Positions 1-10,227 of a DNA stretch of 64,000 bases are shown piece by piece. The notes beneath the pieces were generated by a model. The model was given only the letters and a program-made list of their open reading frames with translations, did no database searches and was not told the DNA's origin. The stretch covers positions 2,699,359-2,763,358 of the forward strand of contig JANAVB010044018.1 of the NCBI GenBank assembly GCA_029216955.1, in the 5' to 3' direction. The position numbers and the translations under genes were made by a program. The DNA comes from Iris pallida (lineage: Eukaryota > Streptophyta > Magnoliopsida > Asparagales > Iridaceae). The number at the start of each line of letters is the position of its first letter. Position 1 is the first letter of the stretch.

Positions 1-240
1 ACCTGGTTATTCCGAGTGACAATATTAGTGGTGAGCTTATGATGGGTGAAATTCACCCATTTTATCCCTCTAGTTTCACTTGATGGACATCTAATCCACT
101 TGACTTCTACTTGTAGACAATTAAGATACAATGATCAATATAGTTCAATTGTATGACCGAGATAGCTTTGTCTATCATTCTATTTGCCTCTTTCTATCAA
201 TCACAATGAACAGTGTCGATCATCATCATCATGAGGTCTT

Positions 241-257
<17 letters not shown>
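1..257. other. Unassigned AT-rich sequence, probably CBR1 intron 6
   Basis: No coding signal or recognised repeat is seen. It lies left of the retroposon cluster and downstream (in gene orientation) of the last visible CBR1 exon. It ends in a CT-rich run (238-256) that passes into a (TA)n tract. Confidence 0.4.

Positions 258-331
<74 letters not shown>
258..331. repeat. (TA)n microsatellite at the 5' edge of LINE-1
   Basis: This is a pure AT/TA dinucleotide run of about 74 bp. It stops four bases before the LINE-1 ORF1 start codon and is the left border of the 258-17962 retroposon cluster. Confidence 0.95.
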
Positions 332-332
<1 letters not shown>

Positions 333-334
333 CC

Positions 335-2179
335 ATGTCTGGAGCGGGCGATCGGGATACCGAACTAGGGTTTCCTCGTGGGTTGCCCCCACGGCCGCCG
401 GACCCCTTGGCCGGCGGCGGGCGGGCGTCGGCATCGAAGGGCGCCCCCCCCCCCCCCCCCCCCCGGCGTTGGGGGGGGGGGGGGGGGGGGCGGGAGCACA
501 GGAGGGGGGTCGGGGGGACCCCCCTGTGGTAGTGATGTTCCTCCTAGGCGGCCGGGGGAGGGGTCGGGACCTACGGGGACGGGGATGGGTGTTCACCACA
601 CCGGGACTCCCTTGGATCCGAACTTTGAATTCGGAGCGGGGTCCGGATCTCTGGGGAGTCAAACTGAGGGTGGTGGATGGACGACGGTTACGCGCCGTCG
701 TATGGCGAAGACCGGGGAGAAGACGGGTGGCGGACAGGGTCAGATTCGGGATCGACATCCCGAAAATCGTCAGAACGGGACTGGGTCTCGGCCTAGCCAG
801 GGTCCGTGGGTGTCTGCTGGGCGATCGATGGGTTGGCGGCCTAAGGCGACCGCGGCGGCTAAGGGGAAGAGTAAGGTAGTGGATCCGGATGTTCAGGGAC
901 CTGGGACTTCCCGCCCGGTGATTGCCCAAAGGCCTATTGGGACGCCCCCACGGCCTGCTGGACGGTCCTGGGCCGAGATCTGCAAACCGGTGGGGCCGAA
1001 ATCCCCCACATCGATGGAGTACGTCCCGCCGCTCAAGGTTGGGAGGGGTTTCCGGGCTGTGTTTCCAGCGGAGGAGATCCAGCAGGTGACAGCTTACTGG
1101 GAGAATACCCTCGTCCTGTATGTCTTGGACAACAAGCCTTTCTACGGGCAGATCCGGGACTATGCAGCGCGAGTCTGGAAGCCTAAGGAGAGTATGGAGT
1201 TCTATGCTCGTGAGAACGGCTTCTATTATGTGAAGTTCGGGCTGGCGGAGGATGTCGCTAGGATCCTCCAAGGCAGCCCTTGGACGTTCGACGGCCGACT
1301 GATCATCCTCAAGGAGTGGACTCCAGAGCTGCGATGCGAGAGGGAAGTTCTGAATGCCATCCCAGTATGGATCCGATTCTCCGAGTTTCCGGTTGGGTTT
1401 TGGAGCATTCCCCTGTTGATGCGACTTGCTAGTCTGGTGGGCACCCCGATCAAGGCAGATGAAACTACTACCTTTCGGATGCGGTTGATGTACGCGAGAA
1501 TTTTTGTGGAGATCTGGGCAGGGGGGGAGCTCCCGAAGATGGTGGAGTATGAGCTCCCTTCTGGGGAGGTGCTTACCCAGAAGGTGGAGTATGAATGGGT
1601 TCCGCCTACCTGTTCTCGATGTTCCTGTTTCGGGCATCTGGCCAGTGCTTGCTTAGAGGCTGGCCCTCCGGTGGAGCCTTGTATTCCTCCTCGTGAGGTC
1701 CCCGAAGCTCCATGTGATATGGATTTCAGAGAGGATAGCGGAGTGGTGGTCGTGGAGGAGGAGGTTACTAATCAGGGGAGTGATGTCGGTTTGAGCCTCG
1801 TTGTATCTACCCAACTTGCTCCCACGGGTGGGGTGGTATCCACTGGCCAGGGGCCGAGTAGCATAGTTACCAGAAGCATGGTTCGACGGAGACTGAGGCA
1901 CGAGGGGAGGGCGGTTCGGCTGGAGGGCAGGTTTACTGTAGAAAGAGACGTGCGGTCGGCCTGCTGCGTGATGGCCCCTCCATGTTGGAGGGACGTACCA
2001 CAGACAGAGAGGAGGCGGTGTGTGTTGACAATCCTGCCTGGGCGTTGGTGTTATCTCAGGTCGTTCCCCAACAGACGGTTCCGACTGGTATGGATGAGGA
2101 TCATTTAGCGACGGATGCGGCACCTTCCCCAGGTGTCGTTCCGGGAGTTTCTCAGGGGGCCCCACCTCTCATTAATTAA
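335..2179 (+). pseudogene. LINE-1 ORF1 (DUF4283 / zinc-knuckle RNA-binding protein), frameshifted
   Basis: This is the gag-like nucleic-acid-binding protein of plant L1 elements. The likely start is the ATG at 335, which begins MSGAGDRD. That frame is lost in the C21/G20 homopolymer pair at 444-490, after which reading continues in the frame of 378-2108. A DUF4283-type core lies at about 1030-1510, with FDGRLIILKEW and the IPVWIRF..FP segment. A zinc knuckle of form C-x2-C-x4-H-x4-C follows at about 1609-1650 (CSRCSCFGHLASAC). A second frameshift near 1910 is inferred because the C-terminal frame of the sister copy continues here in the frame that ends TAA at 2177-2179. That stop overlaps the ORF2 ATG. 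Homology with LINE-2 ORF1 is clear throughout. Confidence 0.85.
444..490. repeat. C21 then G20 homopolymer pair inside LINE-1 ORF1
   Basis: A run of 21 C (444-464), six bases, then 20 G (471-490). The two runs are complementary and could form a hairpin or G-quadruplex/i-motif. The ORF1 reading frame changes across it. Length may be a sequencing or assembly artefact. Confidence 0.85.
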
Positions 2180-4799
2180 TGGCCATTATCGCCTGGAATG
2201 TGAGGGGGGTGTGTTCGCTAGGGAGGTGGAGAGAGATATGTGGGGTGCTCCACAGAGAGAAGTGTGACATTTCTGTTATTTTAGAATCCAAGATCAAAGG
2301 GGAGAAGACCCTTACTCGGCGGACCCCTTCTCATTGGGCCCAGCTGCACAACCTGGCCCTTTGTGACATGGCCAGGATTTGGGTTCGCTGGAACTCGAAG
2401 AGTTGGGATGGTGACTTGATTTTGATGACGGAGCAGTTGATTGCCATCTCCTTCGTGAACAAGGGTGGCTTCCGGTTCTTACTGGGGGCGGTCTACGGCC
2501 ACAATGACAGAAGGAGAGGGAGTCACTATGGAGCGACATCTCACGTGTTTTCGATGTTGTTGAGTCGTCGTGTCTTCCTCTGCTCTTGATTGGGGACTTC
2601 AACGCTCTTATGCATCATGGAGAGAAGCTGGGTGGTCGTCCGGTTCCAGATTCTATCATTTATGATTTTCAGAGATGCCTCCTGCTTGCGGGGCTACGGG
2701 AGCTGTCTCGCCCAGGCTTCATCTTGACTTGGCACAACAAAGCAACTCACAACAGGGTTGCTTGTCAGCTTGATCGAGCTCTGGGTAACGAGGAGTGGTT
2801 CCGTCACTTTTCCAACTCTTCGGCTGAGGGTCTGGCAGCTGGGACGAGCGATCACTCCCCCATCAGGGTTGACTTCTCTGCTCGATCTCTTGGGAAGTCC
2901 CATCCGTTCAGGTATAACAACAGTTGGTATCTCTCGGAGGGCTACCTAGAGGCTGTCACAGAGGGGCTGTCTAGCGGTCAGGAGGGGACGGCTCAATTCC
3001 GATTGGTTCGTCGCCTTAAGGCCACGAAGAGAGCTCTCAGGAGTTGGGTGCAGGGGTTGCCCAAGTCCACACTAGAAGATAAGGAGGCTGAGTTGAGATC
3101 TTTGCAGCAGGATTTGCAAGCTGACATGCTTAATGGGGATCTGGCGGCTAGAGAGAAGGAGCTGATTGGAGAAGTCAATATTCTGAGGCTGCAGAAGAAA
3201 ATTAGCTCGGTCCAGCGAGCCAAATGTTCCTGGCTGAAGGATGGAGACCGGTGCTCCAAGTTCTTTTATGACGTTATCCGGACTAGACAGAATCGGAATC
3301 ACATATCCCAGCTTCTTGGTGCGGATGGCACTCTGGTGGGGACGCCGGCTGAGATACAGGACGAGGTTGTCAGGTACTATTCTGATTTATATTTTCAGAC
3401 TGACTACCTGTCCGTGTTCCCAGAGGTTGTTACGAAGCGGTTGGTGACTCCATTTGGGAATAGCATCCTACTTGCCCCTGTCACATTGGAGGAGGTGGAA
3501 TCTATTGTCAAGGTGGCGGACCCCAACAAGGCCCCTGGTCCAGATGGCTTCAGCAGTGGTTTCTTCAAGCGTCATTGGGATATTCTGAAGCTTCAGGTCG
3601 TGGAGGTGGTCCAGGATTTCTTCACTAAGGGGAAGCTTTTGAAGGAGCTGAATCACACTTTCCTGACCTTGGTGCCTAAGAAGGAGAGCGCGACATCATT
3701 GGCAGATTTCAGACCTATTGCATGTTGTAATTATCTTTATAAGATAATTACGCACCTTATGTGCCGGCGGATGGAGGAAATCATGCAGGACTTGGTTTCT
3801 CCAAACCAGGCTGCGTTCATCAAGGGGCGGTCGATTGCAGAGCATAGCCTCCTGGCACATGAGATGGTGAGGGGATTCAGCAGACCTGGTGGGGAGAAAG
3901 CTTGTGTTAAACTGGACCTGAGGAAGGCGTATGACATGGTCAATCGTGACTTCCTCTGCCATCTGATGACTGCTATGGGATTCGCGGATCACTGGGTTGA
4001 GTTGATCAGGGAGTACATCACGTCCCCTACTTTCTCAGTTCTCATCCAGGACGTTCCTTATGGGTACTTCCAGAGCAACCGTGGGCTTAGGCAAGGTGAC
4101 CCATTGTCCCCTTACCTGTTCACGCTTGTGATGGAATACTTTACTTGTTTGATGGACCTGGCAGTGCACCGTGGACGGCTGGTGCCTCTGTTTCGGAGGA
4201 TGGACCCTCCAGTTACCCACCTTATATATGCTGATGATCTACTGGTCTTCATCCAGCCTTCGACGATGGGGTTGCAGACGCTTGCGGGTATTATGGAAGA
4301 TTTGAAGTCCTTCTCGGGTCTCCAGCTGAATAGGGATAAGAGTCGGGTCTACTTCAGTTCCCGGTGTTCCCAGAAGGAGGAGCGGGCTGATGTCCTGGAT
4401 ATCGCGAGGAGTGATCTTCCGGTGCGCTATTTAGGGGTGCCCCTCACAGTCAATTATGCGCGGGATCAGGACTGCCAGGGCCTGGTAGAGTATGTCCAGC
4501 GGAGAGTAGAAGGCTGGCAAGCCGCCGGTCTGTCTTTTGGCGGACGCATAGAGCTGATCAGATCTGTGATCTCGACTGTGGCCCATTTTTGGCTACAGTC
4601 CATCCTCCTCCCGGTGACCACTATTCGGCGAGGGGAGCGTCTATGTGCTGATTTCCTTTGAGGGGGGGTATGCATGCGATCTCGTGGGAGCAGCTCTGTC
4701 GCCCCAGGAAGGAGGGAGGTGTGGGGCTCAGGCCGTTGCTGGAGATCAGGGAGGCCTCTGCGCTCAAGCTGGCCTGGAGATTCATTAGCGGGGGGTCTC
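2179..4799 (+). pseudogene. LINE-1 ORF2, 5' part: endonuclease and reverse transcriptase
   Basis: ORF2 starts at the ATG at 2179, overlapping the ORF1 stop as TAATG. The APE-type endonuclease runs from AWNVRG near the start through GDFNAL (about 2592) to TSDHSPI (about 2850). A frameshift near 2520 splits it between the frames 2179-2589 and 2586-4661. Reverse transcriptase blocks follow in order: PGPDGFSSGF (about 3535), FRPIACCNYLYKII (about 3710), KLDLRKAYDMVN (about 3910), RGLRQGDPLSPYLF (about 4081), and the catalytic YADD (about 4228). A further frameshift with an early stop occurs at 4659-4661, just after the thumb-like region. The remaining C-terminus resumes after the LTR insertion. 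It would carry out target-primed reverse transcription if intact. Confidence 0.9.
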
Positions 4800-6190
4800 T
4801 GTAACACCCAATTTTCTGAAATTGGGGTATTTTTGAAAATTTATTATTTTTATTATTTATTAATGGTGTTTTAGTCATGATATAATTTTTGGTGATTATT
4901 AGTGTAATTAAAACTATCTCTAAGTCATGACTTATGACTTTGTGATTTTACTAGTATAACCCTATTGTAAACCCTAGTTATTCCTTAACCTAGAAGTTGC
5001 CATGACCATGTGAGCCTAGCCATAGGCTTAGAACATCAAATTAGTGATTTTAGCCAAAAAGGGTATTTTGGTAATTTACTAGATTTTATTTAAGATTATG
5101 TGATTTTAATATTATTTAATTATTGTTAAGTACCATGATTAGTCCCTAACCTAGTTTACCCTAATCTAGAGGTTAGCTACTAACCTAGAAGCTTGAGGAT
5201 AGATAATTAGTCATGGGTTAAAGTGGTGTAAATATCTAGATATTTACATAATAGATATTTTGCTTAAAACCCTCAAAATATCCTTGCTTGGCACCAAAAG
5301 TCCTTGCCTTCACCATGAAGAAAGGCCAAGGACACCCCCCCCCCCCCCCCTTGCCATGGCCGGCCATAGGGCACCCCCCAGCACTACACCTTCCTATATA
5401 ATCCCATCACATTCATTCATGATCATTTTGCATGAATTAAAACCTAGAAAATTCCCTTTCCTTCAAACCTCCATAACTTGATCATTTTTGATCTAAATTC
5501 ACTCTAGTCTTTTGCATTGGGACCCTACAACATCAAGGGTGCTAAGGGAGGCTAGCAATCCAGAATTCACAAGGCTTTGGGTATCACCAAGTGGAAGGAC
5601 ACCCCCCCTATTCTAGGCTTTCCATTGATTTTTGCACTCATAGGTAAATGCCCTCAAACCTAGCTAATATTCTGTTTTTTCTTCATAAATGCATGCATAT
5701 AGGTCTACCCTAGCTGTGGGTCAAGTTTGGTGAAATTTAGGGTTGGTTTGGTGTCCGTATCGGACACGTATCCTAGGAAGAAAAACCATGTTTGTTGAAA
5801 TGCCCCAAAGGTATTGATTTTGTTAAAATGTAGAACTAATTACATATTCATGTAGCCCTAGACTTGTTGTTTACAACTACACTTGACTGAGCACGACACT
5901 GTGTCGTTTCGTGTCGAAAAATCGACACGAACACGCTGCACACACTGCACTGCACAGTGTGGCAGTGCCCTGCTACCCCACTGTTCGTGCACACTGCACA
6001 GGGCACTTCGACACGCCAAAATTGGCATGGACACGGGGGCAATGTCTGCGAACATGCCCCCAAAATTTCGTGTCACGCCGTGTCGTGTCGAGTGAGAAAT
6101 CTCACTCGCACTGGACACGCACTGACAGTGCACGCGCGCACAGACCCAGTTTTCCCACTTGGACACGGCCTTCGTGTCGTGTCTAGACAC

Positions 6191-6495
6191 CACGTGGACA
6201 CCTCGTGGTGACACGAGTGTGTAGCCCAACACGTGGGCTACACGTGGACATGACCACGAGGCCCCACGTGGCTCGTGTCGTGTCCACGAGACACGTGCAC
6301 CGCTGCACGACGCGGTGCCAAACCGCGCGTATCAGTCAAGTTTTCTCGACTGATACGGGTCTCGTGTCGACGCATGAGGACACGTGGACACCGTGCAGGC
6401 TACCCTACCCCTAGACTAACCCTAGGCGAACTTAGGGACACGAGCACGACACCTCACGTGTCCTGTGTCGTGAGCACGAGACACGTGAACACGTG
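6191..6495. promoter_or_regulatory. Cluster of nine G-boxes (CACGTG) within the solo LTR
   Basis: Perfect palindromic CACGTG hexamers start at 6191, 6230, 6241, 6265, 6292, 6381, 6455, 6482 and 6490 by hand count. They sit in a wider tract of repeated GACACG/CGTGTC words. CACGTG is the established plant bZIP/bHLH binding core. A regulatory role here is inference. Confidence 0.6.
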
Positions 6496-7048
6496 CACGA
6501 TACAATGCAATTTCAGTGCACTGTGTTACCCGATTCTGTATTTTTGACTCTGGACACGTCGTGTCGTGTTGTGGTGGACACTTAGGGACACGAGGGACAC
6601 GAGTACACCTAGGGGCACGATTACCAACCATTGGTTTCAAGCCTTAGTCGAGTTTGGGTCGGGTATTGGGTTTACCCCCTTAGGTTCAGTAATGAACAGT
6701 AGTACTGTTCTTTGCAGTTTTTAAAAACGAATTTCAAAATGATTTTAATGTATATATATATATATTTATGTGTGTATATACTGTATATATATGTATATAT
6801 GTATGTGTGTAGGTGGAAATTTTGGTGTATTTACATGGGTATTTGTGTAGATATGTGTGTATATATACATAGGAGTATATATGTGTATTGTGTGTGTATG
6901 TGTGGTTTCTGTTCTCAGAAATCTGAGAACAGCACCCCCCCTGTTCTCTGTCACACACACACACCCCACACACCCACATCCTATATCTCTCTCTCTTGTT
7001 CACTCTCTATCCCTCTCACTCTCTTACATCTCTCCCTCTATTGATCTC

Positions 7049-7065
<17 letters not shown>

Positions 7066-7107
<42 letters not shown>

Positions 7108-7174
7108 GGTTGTATATATATATAGGTTATGTAGATATATATATATATTGATATATATAGTTGAGTGTATATAT

Positions 7175-7248
<74 letters not shown>
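7066..7248. repeat. (CT)n/(TA)n microsatellites inside the solo LTR
   Basis: Two long TA runs (about 7066-7104 and 7180-7248) are separated by short TA-rich text. The first follows a CT run. Both are internal to the LTR. Confidence 0.9.
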
Positions 7249-7250
<2 letters not shown>

Positions 7251-7432
7251 GTATATATGTGGGTACTATATATATAATTGGGTATTATATATATATGTGG
7301 TACTATATAGTTGAATATATATATATGTATAGATATGGGTAGGTTCATATTTTATATAGATGTGGATACCTATATAAGGTATCCTAGATACATGGGCCTA
7401 TGGCCTATGGTCTATGGTTAGTAGGTTTAGAC

Positions 7433-7926
7433 TTGACCAATAGGTCTAGTAGACCTAGTTTAACTAGCAAGTTGACCCTTGTTGACCATTGTTGACCAAA
7501 GTCAACTATAGGTCAACCATGACCTAATTGACTTAGAAATGACTTGGATGAACATAGAAGGACTAGTTGACTAAAGTTTGACTAAACCCTAACTAGTTGA
7601 TTAAGTTTGACCACTTGGGTTATATAGATAGCCCTATGTAGATTAAGATATGTATGGGGTTAAGTGGAATAATTAGGAGTTGTGTCATGGTTTGAGTTAG
7701 TCTTATGGAGTATTGACTTAGATAATTGACCACTGACCTAATTACCTTGTTGACTAGTCTTTGTTTGACCAAAACCTTAGTTAGTCTAAGTTTGACCTAG
7801 ACTTGACCTAGATTGATCATGTTGACTAGTATTTGACTAGTCTGACCATTGTTGACCAAAACCCTAGATAACTAGACTAGCTTGACTAGAATGTTGACCA
7901 AGAGTTGACTTTTGACCAGATTGACC
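7433..7926. promoter_or_regulatory. Cluster of W-box cores (TTGACC/T) within the solo LTR
   Basis: About 24 TTGACY cores are counted by eye in roughly 494 bp, mostly on the plus strand. TTGACY is the established WRKY-factor binding site. The related minus-strand copy keeps a similar cluster (GTCAA words, about 55400-55470). This may be a degenerate tandem repeat rather than a selected regulatory array. Confidence 0.5.
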
Positions 7927-9194
7927 TAGAATCATGTAGTATGCATTGTATACTCTATTTTTACCATTGTGGATACATTGTGACTTGTATTGCTCTGATT
8001 AGGAGCCATACATCTCTCCTCAGGCAGTATATCCTCTTCAGACGTTCAGTTATCAGGCGAGTACATTCTCTGACCGTTTCATACTTGCCAGGATTTATAT
8101 TCTTGCTCTAGATTACTTTACTTGATGCTGACACGATTGTTATCACGGATTGGTACTATATGGATCTTTTCATGAGATGTTATCCCCCTCGGGAGCATCA
8201 GATACAGCATGTTTGTGCGTTTCACGAATCATCATGTATCTCTATGCTTCCATAGATTCACGAATCGCTTGTGACTCATGTACTCTCATGTTCACAGAGC
8301 CTCTCATGAATCACCCATTTATGGGCTTATCACGAATCTTAACATAACTTGAACGGATCCTTGTGTATTGATTGGGGATGGGGGAGTGGAAATAGTCATG
8401 TGGATATTACCCCAGTAGCTGTAGTCATGAATCACTCTTAGCTGTAGTCATGAATCTCCTATGCCATTCACATGTCTATATTTTACTCTGACTCACTAGT
8501 CACTGCTAGTTCTCTATTATAGTAGATATTTCATTACAGTTATCTCTTTTACTACATGTATCTTCCTTCAGCGTTTTCTGTATTTTACTCTATTGCATGC
8601 TTTATATTTCCTATCATACTATGCACTGCGTGAGATGTATTGTGCTCGTTCCTGTCCTGACTGGACCTGTTGAAAATATTACAGAGGATGAGAATGAGGC
8701 CCTGGTGTCTACCTATTATGGAGCAGGACTAGATGATACTTATGTTGTGGACCCTCAGCAGGATCCACCTGCAGCTGAGGATGTTGCCCCAGTAGTCTAG
8801 GCTAGTTTAGCTAGACAGTCTTTTCTATATTATCTTTTTGTCTCACATTCTGAGTTGTATTTTGAGATGTTGAGATGTATAGACTCTTAGACTTATATTG
8901 TATTTTGGGTTGACATTCTGGATGTTATGTTATCCTAGACACTTGAACTTATTTCATCTATGATACTGTTCTCTTGAGTTACTATCTATCTATCTATCTG
9001 TCTTTCATTCTTCTACCCTAGATGTGATTGAGATTGTATTCTGTTATGTCACCTCCATTCGGAGAGTATATACTGTACAGGTACTTTTATATTGTTAGAT
9101 GTTTGACCTAGGACAGCGTTCTACCGCCGACACTGCGGCGTAGGCTGGACGTACCCACTTCTCGTGCCCTTACTCTAGGGTGCGGGTCGTGACA

Positions 9195-10107
9195 GTCTCT
9201 CTGGGCGGACTGGATGCACAGCAGATACGTGAAGCAGGGCAATTTTTGGACGTGTTCTCCTGATAACAACCATTCTGTCACGTTCAAGACTGTCCTGAGA
9301 CACAGGGGTGTGCTCAAGTCTGCTATCCGGAGGGTCATGAAGGATGGGTCGGGTACGGACCTCTGGCGGGACTCTTGGATAGATCGGCGTTCGTTACTAG
9401 ACATCAGGGGATCCCCGACTCACACGGAGGACAGGCGAGGTCTGACGTGTAGTCGGATCTTACGAGATGGAGAGTGGAGGCCGGAATCTTATCGGTACAC
9501 TGAGGAGCTGGGAGGGTTCATTATGTCTACAGTCATTGATCCGGCTTTGCCTGCGGATCGGTGGATTTGGGAGCCGACTGGAGCATCTTCGGGCTCGGGG
9601 GAGTTCCAGTTCCGTAGTTGCTACAATCTTATCCGGCACACTTTTCCTCTGAGTTCTGATTACGAGTTCGTCTGGTGTAAGGGTCTGGCCAGGAAGATGC
9701 AGTTGTGTGTTTACAAGCTTCTTCTGGGTCGGCTATTGACGAGGGATCGCCTGAGTTCTTTTGGAGTGCCAGTGCCGGACCCCAAATGTGTGCTTTGCTG
9801 TTTGGAGCCTGAGTCTATTAGACATATCTTTTTCGAGTGCACTCTGGCATGGCAGATGTGGTCGGAGCAGAGCCGGGTATTGGGAGTGTGCGCCTCTGGT
9901 AAATACATTGGGGACATCATCCCGGTGATACGAGATAGCAGGGGTCGAGGTCAGGACTGGTTCCGTACAGCCAGAGTTCGTCTGGCGGCTTCGGTTTGGC
10001 ATATTTGGCGGGAGCGAAACCGCCGGATCTTTGAGGGTCTAGTCACACCTCCGGTTGGCATTCTCCATAACATTGAGTTTGATGTAAACGCTATGGAGAA
10101 TGGATGA
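9195..10107 (+). pseudogene. LINE-1 ORF2, 3' part with zf-RVT domain
   Basis: This continues the ORF2 interrupted at 4799. The frame covering 9214-10107 is open to its stop at 10105-10107. It carries the plant LINE C-terminal zinc-binding region (zf-RVT type): FVWCKGLARKMQL, then LTRDRL, then a CxxC..H..C cluster (CVLCCLEPESIRHIFFEC, about 9790-9841), ending with VWHIWRERNRRIFEG. About 80 bp of 3' UTR follows, ending in TTTCCAAA and (TA)n. Confidence 0.9.
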
Positions 10108-10184
10108 GTGTCGAGTGGGAGTCCCACTCAGATTGTATGTTGTATGATTATGACTTTTCATTTGGAATAAAATTTACCTTTTTC

Positions 10185-10187
<3 letters not shown>

Positions 10188-10215
<28 letters not shown>
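10188..10215. repeat. (TA)n joining the 3' tail of LINE-1 to the 5' end of LINE-2
   Basis: A short TA run is the only sequence between the LINE-1 tail (TTTCCAAA) and LINE-2. Confidence 0.95.
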
Positions 10216-10227
10216 GGAATATAAAAT

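Larger units (their letters stand above)
4800..9194 (+). mobile_element. Solo LTR of a Ty3/gypsy element (Tekay-like), inserted in LINE-1
   Basis: The segment begins TGTAACACCC and ends GGGTCGTGACA, the TG..CA ends of an LTR. It is flanked by a perfect 5-bp duplication GTCTC (4795-4799 and 9195-9199). Removing one copy restores the LINE ORF2 reading through S-L-W-A-D-W. There is no gag or pol inside, so this is a solo LTR about 4.4 kb long, which is large but within what plant Tekay/Del elements reach. Inside are a CACGTG-rich block (about 5880-6610), CT/TA/CA microsatellites (about 6940-7330), and a TTGACY-rich block (about 7430-7930). A second, truncated copy of the same family lies at 54159-55907 on the minus strand. 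Confidence 0.85.
332..10187 (+). mobile_element. LINE-1: L1-clade non-LTR retrotransposon, split by a solo LTR
   Basis: A two-ORF LINE is read from ORF1 (DUF4283 plus CCHC knuckle) through ORF2 (endonuclease, reverse transcriptase, zf-RVT) to a 3' end of the form TTTACCTTTTTCCAAA followed by (TA)n. A 4395-bp LTR insertion at 4800-9194 splits ORF2. The 5' end has essentially no UTR: ORF1 starts four bases after the (TA)n. Frameshifts in ORF1 and ORF2 make it non-functional. It lies inside the host CBR1 gene, on the opposite strand. Confidence 0.9.

Noticed and set aside
6857..7044. Cys/Val/Ser-rich frames near a microsatellite
   Set aside because: They are translations of GT, CA and CT repeats inside the LTR.
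7127..7348. Open frames of alternating Tyr-Ile (and similar at 258, 15917, 17531, 34079, 37079, 61127)
   Set aside because: They are direct translations of (TA)n microsatellites and carry no coding evidence.
8597..8800. 67-codon frame ending near 8800 in the solo LTR (..DENEALVSTYYGAGLDD..)
   Set aside because: It looks protein-like but is not recognisable in the second copy of the family and sits inside an LTR. Not supported.
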